Source: Stagonosporopsis chrysanthemi | Lineage: Eukaryota > Ascomycota > Dothideomycetes > Pleosporales > Didymellaceae | Assembly (NCBI GenBank): GCA_022560025.1 | Contig: JAFISE010000026.1 | Location: 1 to 64,000 of the forward strand | Direction of reading: 5' to 3' | Length of the DNA: 64,000 nt | Part shown: in pieces, positions 23,390-33,288 of the stretch | How the letters are laid out: each line of letters opens with the position of its first letter | Numbering within the stretch: position 1 is the stretch's first letter | The notes under the pieces: generated by a model | Databases searched by the model: none | What the model was told of the DNA's origin: nothing | What the model saw: the letters and a program-made list of their open reading frames with translations, nothing else | Position numbers and translations under genes: made by a program

Positions 23390-25445
23390 CTAGTAACTTC
23401 TCTTCATAGGCGGCACGCTTTTACATTCAGTCTCATCCAGCGTTCCCATTGTCACTGCCCTTGTGCCATACTTTACGTCATCCCCAATGTCTTTCTGCCA
23501 CGTCAGGCTATGCACCATCCAATCCTTATCGTCTCTCTCTTTGTAATCGTCTCTCGCATGCGCACCTCTACTCTCCGTTCTTGTCAACGCCGACTTACTC
23601 GTCTGCGCAGCATTCGTCAACAGATTCCTCAATTCCAGCGTCTCCACAAGATCGCTGTTCCAGATCAAGCTCTTATCAGTGACGCGCAAGTCGCGCTTGA
23701 AAGAGGACTCGATACTGGAGAGCGCGGAGTTGCCCTCCGAAAGCGAGTCTTGGGTGCGGAACACGGCGGTGGTTTTCTGCATTGTTGTTTGCATGTCTCC
23801 GCGTAGAGAAGAAGTGGATGTCGAGCCGGTGGAGTCAAGGAAGGTTGTGATTTCGCTGATCGAGTCGAGTCCGACGTCTTTCTCAGACGGGATATGGGTT
23901 GCGCCTGGAATATGGTTATCGGTTATGTGGAGGGCTGTTGCGCGACCCTAGAAACAATTTAGTGCGGAAGTGACGGGCCTAGAAACGAGAGGCTTACGAA
24001 AACTACTATGTCAAGCAGTGAGTTCGCGCCGAGTCGGTTCGCGCCATGCACGCTGACGCATGCTGCTTCGCCAGCTGCATACAAACCTTCCACAACACTG
24101 TCTTTCCCATCTTTGACATCCAAAACTTGGCCACGGTAGTTCGTTGGAATGCCGCCCATGCAGTAGTGCACAGTGGGGAGCACTGGAATAGGCTCTTTTG
24201 TAATATCGATGCCCGCAAAGATTGCTGCTGTCTCGGCAATGCCCGGTAAGCGCTCGTGAATGATTTCCTTGGGTAGGTGCGAAAGCTGCAGGTGGATATG
24301 GTCCTTCCCGTCACCACAACCGCGACCCTCGATGATTTCGAGATTCATTGATCGCGAAACTACGTCTCGTGATGCAAGATCCTTTGCCGTTGGAGCATAC
24401 CGCTCCATAAATCGTTCGCCTTCCGCATTGAGGAGGTAGCCGCCTTCGCCGCGTGCGCCCTCAGTGATGAGTACGCCTGCCCCATAGATACCTGAGGGAT
24501 GGAACTGTACGAACTCCATGTCTTGAAGAGGTAGCCCTGCTCTTGCAGCCATAGCACTTCCGTCGCCAGTACTTGTATGCGCGCTCGTTGCACTGAAGTA
24601 AGCGCGTCCGTAACCTGCCATGGTCAATCGCGAGTCCTTCCTTCCACTAGTACTTCGCACTTACCTCCCGTAGCCAGGACGGTATTCCTAGCGAACATTC
24701 GGTGACAGGTCCCATCCTCCATATTCAGTGCTGTGACGCCTACACACTTCCCTTCACTCATCATGAGGTCCAAGGCAAACCACTCAATGAAGAACTGCAC
24801 ACCAGCCTTCAGACTCTGTCCATATAACGTATGTAGCATAGCATGTCCCGTGCGATCACTCGCACAAGCAGTTCGGTATGCTTGTCCACCCCTGCCATAC
24901 TTCAAGCTCTGTCCTCCCAGCGCCCTCTGGTATATTGTGCCCTCGTTCGTCCTCGAAAAGGGCATACCATAGTTCTCAAGTTCGACAACCGCAGGAATAG
25001 CTTCTTTGGTCATATAGTGTATTGCATCCTGGTCGCCGAGCCAGTCGGAGCCCTTGACAGTATCATACATGTGCCAGCGCCAATCGTCTTCGGTCATATT
25101 CCCAAGCGCGGCATTGATACCTCCTTGCGCGGCGACGGTGTGGGATCGTGTAGGGAAAAGTTTCGATACACATGCTGTCTTCAGTCCGGCCTCAGTGAGG
25201 CCAACAGCAGCACGGAGACCGGCGCCTCCTGCTCCTACGACGAGGGCACTGGTTCAAGTCAGTTCTTGTTCCAAATTTGAAATGCTGACATCAGTATTTT
25301 ACTCATAGTGGTGGTCAATGACAGTAAGCCCTTTGACGTCTTGAGCGTTTACAGTCGCAAAACCGCGTCGTTGTAGCAAGCGAAAGGGCGAATTGCGAGC
25401 ACTGAATCTCTGCCTCTGAACAGCACGCGCGAATGCCCGCATCAT
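23390..25445 (-). CDS. SDH1: Succinate dehydrogenase flavoprotein subunit (633 aa, four exons)
   Basis: FAD subunit of mitochondrial complex II, oxidising succinate to fumarate. Minus-strand exons: 25445-25303, 25248-24665, 24614-23998, 23947-23390; all phases join. The N-terminus is a basic mitochondrial presequence (MMRAFARAVQRQRFSAR). The FAD-binding GAGGAGLRAA and the flavin-linkage site RSHTVAAQGGI follow. Active-site elements are FHPSG, the TEGARGEGG loop, SRDVVSRS, HYCMGG and NRLGANSLLD; the C-terminus is SVPPMKRSY. Two positions differ from the usual enzyme: HPSG for HPTG and HYCMGG for HYNMGG. A diverged second copy is therefore possible. The catalytic His and Arg residues are retained, so I predict an active enzyme. 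Confidence 0.92.
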
Positions 25446-26093
25446 GAAAGCAAATAAGGGGAAAAGCAGTACACCTGAAGAAACAACTCGCAGGGATGTC
25501 TAAGACGACACTGATAGCAAGATGTGCATGTCAGTGGCGCTAACTTGACTTCCCGGTGCCCCTCCGATGATGGAGATGACCCTCGGTTGCATCGCAGCGC
25601 GTCTACTACCCGGAGTAGCTGTGTCCGCTCTCGTGCGTGAGCAGCCAGGTGCGTTTGAACGAAGTAAGTGGAAGCATCATATGCGGGCAAATAGGCTTCG
25701 AGATTTGGTTTTTTTACTGGTTACGAACGTGTTGTTAGCTTATCCAGCGTATCGAACTCAATTGTAGGAAATCTGGGGTCGCAGATGTCAAGCTCCACGA
25801 TTCGGGCGCTGCCGAGGGTTTCCCAACACAGCCAATCATTCGCATAACATTAGAAGCGAAGTAACCGATCTGCCTCACAGGTCGGTTACTTGCCTTTGCC
25901 ACACATTTCGACATTGGTCACGTCTAACAATAGCAATTGTGGCATAATGGGCAACACAAGCACTGGATAAATCGTGGCATCAACAAGTGGGTTTTCATTG
26001 CTGTCTGTTCAAGATTCAAATTTACTACTGGATCGACGGCTGTCAATGCGCAAGCTTGTCAGAGTGAGGCGTGGAGGTCTTGCAGAGAGACGT
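25446..26093. other. Intergenic region
   Basis: About 650 bases between two minus-strand genes. It holds the promoter of the SDH gene and the 3' end of TRP5. No coding frame is supported. Confidence 0.5.
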
Positions 26094-28417
26094 TTAGACT
26101 ACACATTGTCAGCATGTCGTTCGAAAACCCAGAAACGGGTGTCACTTACATCTCAGGTCCCAGCCAATCTTGGGACCAAGCTTGGGAAGCTCTTCGGCAA
26201 CACTCTGCACGTCCTTGTCACCACGACCAGACACGCAAATCACAATATCCTGATCTTTGGACATAGTCTTGGCTAGCTCGATGGCGCCATAGATTGCGTG
26301 GGCAGTCTCAAGCGCAGGGATGATACCCTCCAGTTGAGATGCAAGACGGAAGCCAATAAAAGCTTCAGCATCAGTTGCAGCGATATACTTGGCACGTTCG
26401 CTGTCCTTCCAGCTGGCCAACTCGGGTCCAACACCAGGATAATCGAGACCGGCGGAGACAGAGTGAGTCTCACTGACCTGTCCGTGCTTATCCTGGAGAA
26501 TGTAGGTGCGGACACCATGGAGCACACCCTTGGTACCACCAGACAGAGTAGCACTATGGCGGGCGGTGTCGAGGCCGTCACCACCAGCCTCGACACCGAG
26601 CAGCTTGACCGAGGGGTCGTTGGCGAAGGGATAGAACATGCCGACAGCGTTAGAGCCACCTCCAACGCAGGCTACAACGGCATCTGGAAGCTTGCCACGC
26701 TTCTCCTGCATCTGCTGTTTGGTCTCGTTACCAATGATCGACTGGAAGGTACGGACGATGGTAGGGAACGGGTGAGGACCGATCGCAGATCCAATGATGT
26801 AGTGGGTAGTGTCGAGGTTGACAACCCAAGCGCGCATAGCCTCATTGACCGCGTCACGGAGGGTCTGAGAACCAGCTTCGACAGCAACGACCGAGGCACC
26901 GAGCAGCTTGATACGGAAGACGTTCAGAGCCTGACGCCTGACATCCTCGGCGCCCATGTAGATGGTGCACTTCATGTTGAACTTGGCACACACCGTGGCC
27001 GTAGCAACGCCGTGCTGACCAGCTCCAGTCTCGGCGATGATTTCGGTCTTTCCGAGTCTTCTAGCAACCAGGACTTGTCCAAGCGCGTTATTGATCTTGT
27101 GACTTCCGGTGTGGTTCAGGTCTTCACGCTTCAACCAGATGTTGGCACCTCCGGCATGCTCCGTTAGGCGCTCCGCAAGATGCAAGTGTCCAGGACGACC
27201 CATGTAATCATAGTATGAACGGTACTCTTCCCAAAACTTCGGATCTTCAATTGCCTTGTTGAAGCCCTTCTCAAGCTCAGAAAGGCAATCCATGAGTGAC
27301 TCAGGCACGTATTGACCGCCGAACTCGCCGAAGCGGGGTGGCAGCGCGTGCTCCTCGTCGAAACCGTCACTTTCGGTGTTCAATGCCTCCAATTGATCTG
27401 CAAGCCCTGGGCCATCAGGGGTATCGGCATCGGTAATAACCTTGTCGACGTGCACGCCAGTAGGCTCCTTCGCAGCGTCGAGGGTCTCCACAATGCCGAC
27501 TTCGCGAGTGGTCGCACGGCTGCTCTTGCCGCAGATCATATCGCAGTACTTCTCGACCGCCTTTGCGCCAGTTCCGGGCTCAGATTTGGCAATCTCGTTA
27601 ATAATTTGACTGCCGATAACGACACCCTCAGCGATCTGGCCGACACTCAAGAAGTGGTCCCTGGTGCTAACACCGAAGCCAACAGCGGCGGGCTTGTTGC
27701 CGGAGTATTTGTGGACGCGCTCCAGCAGCTGAGGAAGAGCGGCGTTCATGGATCCGGAAGCACCGGTGACACCCATGCGGGAAACGACGTAGATGAACGA
27801 GTCGGCGATCTGGCAGAGGACGCGCATGCGGTGCTCCGAGGTGGCGGGGGCGATCAAAGGAACGTAGGAGAGACCGTAGCTGCGGCAGAAGTTCCTGAAG
27901 CGCAGAGCCTCCTCAGGTGGCAGATCGACCATTATGAAGCCGTTGGCACCGGCCTCCTTTGCATCCTGCAGCATCCTCTCCTCGCCGTAGCTGAGCAGGG
28001 GGTTGTAGTAGCCCATAAGCATAACGGGGGCCTTAAGACCACGCTTCCTCGCATCGCGAATCATCTGGAGTACGTCACCAGTGTTGACTCCGTTCTTAAG
28101 GGCCTGGGTGTTTGCGGTCTGGATCGTGGGGCCGTCGGCGATGGGATCGGTGAAGGGCATTCCGAGCTCAATGATGTCTGCATCGGTCAATCGAATGGTC
28201 CTGGTGCTGCCAGCATAGAATCTGCGTACCTGCACCACCGGCTTCCATGCCCAACATAATGTCGGGCGTCTCCTGGGCGGTAGGGTACCCTGCCGTCACA
28301 TAGGTGACGAGAGCAGACTAAGGCATTGTCAGCACTTGATTCCGCAGTAATTGGAGCCAGTCGGCTTACCCTGCCCTCCTTCTTGCACTGAGCAAATGTC
28401 TTCTTAATGTGCTCCAT
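26094..28417 (-). CDS. TRP5: Tryptophan synthase, fused alpha-beta (722 aa, four exons)
   Basis: Catalyses the last step of tryptophan synthesis: the alpha domain cleaves indole-glycerol phosphate and the beta domain condenses indole with serine. Minus-strand exons: 28417-28370, 28317-28230, 28177-26150 and a final coding piece of five bases, 26098-26094, that completes the Phe codon and the stop. The alpha part shows IIELGMPFTDPIADGP (catalytic Glu and Asp). The beta part shows REDLNHTGSHKINNA, with the PLP lysine at about residue 406, ETGAGQHG and the GGGSNAVGMF phosphate loop. The C-terminus is GPKIGWDLRF after splicing. The fused order is the normal fungal arrangement. A Gcn4/CPC1-type site lies 85 bases upstream of the ATG. 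Confidence 0.96.
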
Positions 28418-28999
28418 TGTAGCCTTGGTATGAGAGTAGTAGGGGAAACTTGTCTAGCAAGCCGTGAAGGCGAATTGACCTCTTTAAGGTACAAGCAAAC
28501 GTGAGTCACGTTCGAACAATGAGGATTTTGTTGTAGAAATTGATGAGTCGTCGATTCACATTTATTGACACCGAAGGCGGAGACGGAGGCGTACCAATCA
28601 GCCCCGCACTAGCCTCCGTTCTGCCACACATCAAACTGCCATCCATCCATCCCTTTGAAAGGGCACCAACTTTCATATCTACCAAGGATACGCCGCAATC
28701 GTAGCATATCCAGGAGCAACCTGCAACGGCCAGAATCGTAGACACAGGGTGAGGATGTCTTGGAATCACACTGGCCATCTGACGTCATCACTATGGTGCG
28801 ATCATGGCCTTTGAGCGTAGGGGTTGAAAATCTTTTGGTCCGTTTTTTTTGAGGATTGCAAAATGACTGCGCAGCAACCGTGTATGCGATGAAGCCCACG
28901 ATTCTGGGTAAATCCTCGCATGTCCGCCGAACGTAGTATCGTCTCGCCTTGCTAGCATCGAGGCCCAGGCACTTGTTGGCGAAGGGTGTATGTCGAGGC
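28418..28999. promoter_or_regulatory. TRP5 promoter region
   Basis: About 580 bases upstream of TRP5 and downstream of the cysteine-rich gene at 29000. It contains the TGAGTCA, TGAGTCG and TGACGTCA elements; no coding frame is supported. Confidence 0.5.
28502..28508. promoter_or_regulatory. Gcn4/CPC1 (cross-pathway control) site upstream of TRP5
   Basis: TGAGTCA is a perfect match to the TGA(C/G)TCA element bound by Gcn4/CpcA/CPC1, 85 bases upstream of the TRP5 ATG. A one-mismatch copy (TGAGTCG) lies at 28544-28550 and a palindromic TGACGTCA at 28780-28787. Amino-acid starvation control of tryptophan genes through this element is well established in fungi. Confidence 0.6.
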
Positions 29000-29665
29000 T
29001 TACAGGCCGTAACTATCGCGCAGTGTGCCCCATTCAGGCTCGAAATACCTCCCGAATCCCCTGATTTCGCACATGCGATTGAAGCACCGCTGGCAAAGGC
29101 TATTCTTTTCTCTTCTCCTACCACACTGGCCATGTCTCTGTGCATCCTTCTCCCAGTGTGGATCTGGTTGCCCGCGCTCGTCTAACGGACCTATCCTCCA
29201 GTTGCGATCGACCTGTCTGTTCAACCTTGGATCCTCGAATACGCATGGGAAACCAAGTCTGTCTCCATCAAACTCTGCGAGCCAGGCGCAACCCTGCTCC
29301 TGAGCCTTTTGATGGCAGCGGGTGCACAGCTGCCCGCGGTGCCGCACTGTGCCACATGATCGACCGTCTTTGGGATTGAAATTGCGTCGCCATACATCGA
29401 GGCGATATTCCGGATCTTTACAGGCGCAGAGCGGAGACCATTCTTTGCGAGCACGTTCGTTGCTGTCGCGCTCAAGTTGATGCATGTAAGCATCTATGAG
29501 ACGGTTAAGATGACGTCTGTAAGGATGAGAAGCTGCTTGTTCGTATAGAGCATCGAAGCTCATGTTCTTGCACCAGTTGCAAATGTCTGGACCTCTTTCT
29601 TGTCCCTCTGGACGAGAGTTGCAAGCAATCCCGAAAGCGCAATGAGGCTTTGGTGGTGCTAGCAT
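29000..29665 (-). CDS. Cysteine-module hypothetical protein A (221 aa)
   Basis: Single exon, ATG at 29665. I do not recognise a named family. The protein starts with C-x5-C-x13-C-x2-C (Cys9, 15, 29, 32). It then has two copies of a module made of a Cys next to a [KE]DP tripeptide, a basic stretch, and C-x9-C-x2-C: copy 1 uses Cys80, 104, 114 and 117, and copy 2 uses Cys141, 181, 191 and 194. An aromatic RYFEPEW follows. Four-Cys sets of this kind usually hold zinc. No signal peptide or membrane segment is present. The neighbouring gene 29763-30290 encodes a shorter relative with the same spacing, so the pair looks like a tandem duplication. Confidence 0.68.
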   Translation of the reverse strand: MLAPPKPHCAFGIACNSRPEGQERGPDICNWCKNMSFDALYEQAASHPYRRHLNRLIDAYMHQLERDSNERARKEWSPLCACKDPEYRLDVWRRNFNPKDGRSCGTVRHRGQLCTRCHQKAQEQGCAWLAEFDGDRLGFPCVFEDPRLNRQVDRNWRIGPLDERGQPDPHWEKDAQRHGQCGRRREKNSLCQRCFNRMCEIRGFGRYFEPEWGTLRDSYGL

Positions 29666-29762
29666 ATCTAGGTTTTCGCTGGAGTCAGACTACACGCTTA
29701 CTTATTAGAAGGATCCTATGCGAGGAGTAGAGTACTTGCCATCCAGCGACAAATGTTCTGCT

Positions 29763-30290
29763 TCAATGTAGGATCTCGTTGTAGCCTTCTACATCGTCGT
29801 CCTCTTCTTCCTCCAATCCTACCGACCTCGACGACACGACCTTGTCCACCTCTTCATGACACAACCCGCTCGGCGTGAAGTACTGTACGATGCCAATTTT
29901 CTGAAGGTATCTTCTCCAACACCTTGTACAAGCTGCTCCTTTCCTACGGACGACTTTGCAGGAGAGACGCGTTCCACGAAGATTCAGGTCACTCCGTCGC
30001 CACCTGCAGTACTGGAAATCCGGGTCCTCGAAAGCGCAGAGATAGCGACCGTGTGCTTCGATATTCTGTTTGATGATTTGTTTGTGACGAAGCTCCTGGT
30101 CAATGATAGCAAGTGCTGTTCGGCTATTCCGAGCCCAATCACGTAGTTGTTGGGGATCGTGTCGGGTTAGACAGTTGGTGCACACCTGCTGGGGGTTGAA
30201 GACCTTCCGCCCAATGCCGAGACAATCGCCTTGGGAGATGCACTCAACGATTGGCGGAGGCCTGAACTGCACCCCAGCAGCTGGAGGCAT
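29763..30290 (-). CDS. Cysteine-module hypothetical protein B (175 aa)
   Basis: Single exon, ATG at 30290, ending 97 bases upstream of the start of protein A. The N-terminus has C-x5-C-x13-C-x2-C (Cys17, 23, 37, 40), the same spacing as protein A. One copy of the internal module follows: LCAFEDP with Cys85, then C-x9-C-x2-C (Cys111, 121, 124) with the VRRKG and CTRC signature, then VQYFTPSG, the counterpart of RYFEPEW in protein A. The C-terminus is acidic (EEEEDDD). Probably a zinc-binding intracellular protein; it could recognise nucleic acid or protein, but nothing in the sequence decides this. Confidence 0.66.
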   Translation of the reverse strand: MPPAAGVQFRPPPIVECISQGDCLGIGRKVFNPQQVCTNCLTRHDPQQLRDWARNSRTALAIIDQELRHKQIIKQNIEAHGRYLCAFEDPDFQYCRWRRSDLNLRGTRLSCKVVRRKGAACTRCWRRYLQKIGIVQYFTPSGLCHEEVDKVVSSRSVGLEEEEDDDVEGYNEILH

Positions 30291-31551
30291 AAGATGGCGA
30301 AGAAGCTCGGATGTCTGAACTCAGCTGGTTTGGACACGATCCACTCTTTGCCGTGAGCTCACGTCAATGCATTGACGTCCACGTAATTGGATTTCAAGTA
30401 TTTGGAGTGTCCGAGTGTCGAAGCCTGTTTGATTCATGAGGACTCATGACGGTCTTCAGGTGCAGCAAGATGAGTATGGTGTCACGGCGCGTGGTGGTGT
30501 CGTAACTAGAGCAGAGAGTACACGTTCAGGTACGAAGGTAACAGAAGCGGAGCCGACAATTCCCTGTACGATCAAATCCAACCAATGCTATAGCTTTAGC
30601 ACATGACAGCCTTAAAAACACATGGAAAGAAGCTTTTCCTTGATGCATGCATGATCCGATATGCTGGTTCAACGGACATCGATGCAGCGTTTGAAACGCC
30701 TAGCCGATCGATGTGTGACTAGGTCAGGGCTTTTTGGCAGCGTCAAAAGGGAGCATTCCATGGCTGATGCGCTCGTGATGTGAGTTGATAAAAAGCTATG
30801 GTCACCTCGAGGCTGATCCTCCACGAATCACGGCACTAAATCCGACAGTTTGGCGAGGTCAAAGCGTACGCCTGAGGTACCTGCTGGCTTGAGAGACGTT
30901 GACCAGCGCGACCTTGCGCCCCTACTCGCCGCCACCGAAGTTTGCGGTCATGTCCGATGGGGAGCTTTGAGAATGTGGATAGCCCTGTCAAAAGTTCCAC
31001 TCCTACGTTGGGCTACGAAAGGACTCTCATAGGTGTCGGTCAGTTTATTCGCTCCGAATCAGACACTGTTGTTTTGTGACGTGCTTTGAGTGGTCTTAGA
31101 CTTTGATGATCGTCAGCCGATGATGTATGCAGTTTCGCTCAGGACGTTCTCCGGCCCAACCGTGATATTGGCAGACATACCCTCGCAAGTGACAGGCAAG
31201 CCGGCCTGAATTGATGCAATGCGATCGACACTCGACCACAAGGGCGGCATACAGCAGCATTGACTTCAGGTTGTGGTCAAGATGTTGGAAAATGACCTGT
31301 CGTTGCCGAGACTTTGTGCAACCTCAGAGCTCACACGCCGGTTGGCTGACATCAGACGCTGGTAACTACGATAACGTTGCCTCGTGCGTATGATTTCATA
31401 AGCAAATTGTGAATAAGCAAAGTGTCTGAATTATTTTCGTTATATTGTGGTCTGATGAGTCTGATCGCCCGGTATTGCGCACCGAGATATAAGGGGGAGG
31501 CCCGAAGACAACAACCTATACGGATGGGTCGCGACATTGCACTCGCACATC
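30291..31551. other. Intergenic region
   Basis: About 1.26 kb between cysteine-rich genes. The short frames have no motifs and I found no degenerate copy of the cysteine module by eye. Confidence 0.45.
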
Positions 31552-32268
31552 CTATGCTTGCACATCGTCCATTTCGACGTCCTCGAACTCCACATTGGTG
31601 ACCCCTTTGAACTTTACGTGTGTAGCTCGCGACATCAGAGCGTACTCGTCCGACATTCCAAGCACACCTCTTCCATTGTACAGAGCGATGTCGCTCGCCA
31701 TGAGTTGTGTCGGATCGCACCGCATTAGTCGTGCTACTTCAACCCTTAAGCCATCCAGTGTCAGGTCGACCGAGCGAGTAATGTCAATGTGCTCAGTCAT
31801 GTAGCTGATCCTTATTGTATCCGGAACACCTTCCTCGTCTTCAGGCGATCCTAGTGGTCGTCGATGGTGCTGTCCCAGGTTTTCTTGGGTACTCCAGTAT
31901 GCTACACGAAGATTAGTTTGCATCAAGAAAGAATACTTGGAGGCCATACCCCGGCAGTCTGTACAGTAGTAGTGCCAACGATATTGCGTCAGCCCCCAAA
32001 CGTGTCCGTCCATGCAACGCACAAAATTGAGGCCGTCAGGGCGCGCATCAAGGCAAGCACAACATGCAGCCTGTGACAGACTGCATGCGGTTGCAATCTT
32101 GTGGATGCAACGTTTTGGCACAACTTGCACACGAGGGGGTTTTGGGCTCTGAAACTGCGTGGCCCTTGTAAAGTTTGAGGGAGATTGATTGCTGCAAGCT
32201 CTCTTCTGGCCGCGATCATTGGGTTCAAGGTTAGTCCGTTGGCGCTTGAGTGTGTTCATTCTCACCAC
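31552..32268 (-). CDS. Cysteine-rich hypothetical protein (238 aa)
   Basis: Single exon, ATG at 32268. A basic, disordered first 45 residues are followed by a Cys cluster (KRCIHKIATAC, QAACCACLDA, FVRCMDGHVWG) and a YYCTDC pair, a probable zinc site. The second half is Cys-poor and contains a regular strand-helix pattern (SVDLTLDGLRVEVARLM, then DIALYNGRGVLGM, then HVKFKGV) that could be a small beta-grasp-like domain, though this is only a guess. The acidic C-terminus reads FEDVEMDD. It lies 1.3 kb from the cysteine-module pair on the same strand. Function unknown. Confidence 0.6.
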   Translation of the reverse strand: MVRMNTLKRQRTNLEPNDRGQKRACSNQSPSNFTRATQFQSPKPPRVQVVPKRCIHKIATACSLSQAACCACLDARPDGLNFVRCMDGHVWGLTQYRWHYYCTDCRGMASKYSFLMQTNLRVAYWSTQENLGQHHRRPLGSPEDEEGVPDTIRISYMTEHIDITRSVDLTLDGLRVEVARLMRCDPTQLMASDIALYNGRGVLGMSDEYALMSRATHVKFKGVTNVEFEDVEMDDVQA

Positions 32269-33288
32269 TCGCTTCTTGCAATTTAGCCGGTGGTCGCGTA
32301 GTGTTTCTCCATGCGTCCCAAGTTGTACTTGTATACAAGTGTTGTACAGTACAAGCCCGCTTGTGCTGATGGCCAGGGTGGCATTGCCCAGGCTCCAGCG
32401 CCATCCTGGGCTACGCCGGTCCAGTCGGACATTTTACCGCGTCTATGGACAGTCGCTGCCACCGTGGCAGCCTGGAGCTGCCAGGCAGAGCAGACGTTTG
32501 GGTGGGATTTGTCGTATTCTTGCATGACTAGTTACTTTTGGTGTAGACGTGTAGCATCGACAATCTCTGTTGGCAGCTGCAAGAACGGTGATCCTTCTGT
32601 GATTGACGCTAGCGTACCCAAATCCTGGCTAGTCCTGTCACACCTCTTGCCGGAAGATGAAAGCCGTACTTAGGAGCACAAGTTCACAACATAATAATTT
32701 GACAATCACGATAGACGCAAAAGTTCTCAAGAGTGCCAGCTTTATTCGACTGCTACTCTCGACTTGCCTGGCCTTCATTGATTGTTTCGAAATCGTGTTG
32801 AGGTGTTGAAAACGCATATCTCAGATAGGCGTTGAAGCTTGAGCTTGGGCCTCAAGTACGACTATTTCCTTCTGGCGCAAGCACACCACACTACAAGTCT
32901 TATTCTCTCCTTGTACGTAGCATCACTTGCAAAACAAATCCAGCAAGGAAGCTACAAACAATAGCGTATTGTCGACTTTTCGAACTTTGCCACGTCTTCG
33001 TGACATCGAGTCTGTGCAGCAAGCAGCCCGTAAAGCTTTGTCGCCTTCAGGTTGCCCTGGTGAAGAGCTTGTCGAACCTCTTCAGCAACAATCAACAGCC
33101 GATATCGCTTATGATGATACGTACGTAGCAGCACATTGAGGATATACGGAAGCTAAACGCTCCTGCGATGATCAGATCGAAAAGCGATGACGTCCCGCAC
33201 ATGTTCTTATTCTTATCTACGTCGTGTACTACGCTCACAGGCGAAGTCTGCTACTCAGACCGCTGGCCATGGCTTTTGTCGGCATTGC
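32269..33288. other. Intergenic region
   Basis: About 1 kb downstream of SEC31. A plus-strand frame at 32311-32673 has no motif and I do not call it a gene. Confidence 0.45.

Noticed and set aside
26298..27167. Long plus-strand frame opposite TRP5
   Set aside because: It is a shadow of the strongly conserved TRP5 coding strand and has no family similarity.
32311..32673. 120-residue plus-strand frame with several Cys and Trp
   Set aside because: No motif, no start context and no intron structure; the composition looks like translated non-coding DNA.
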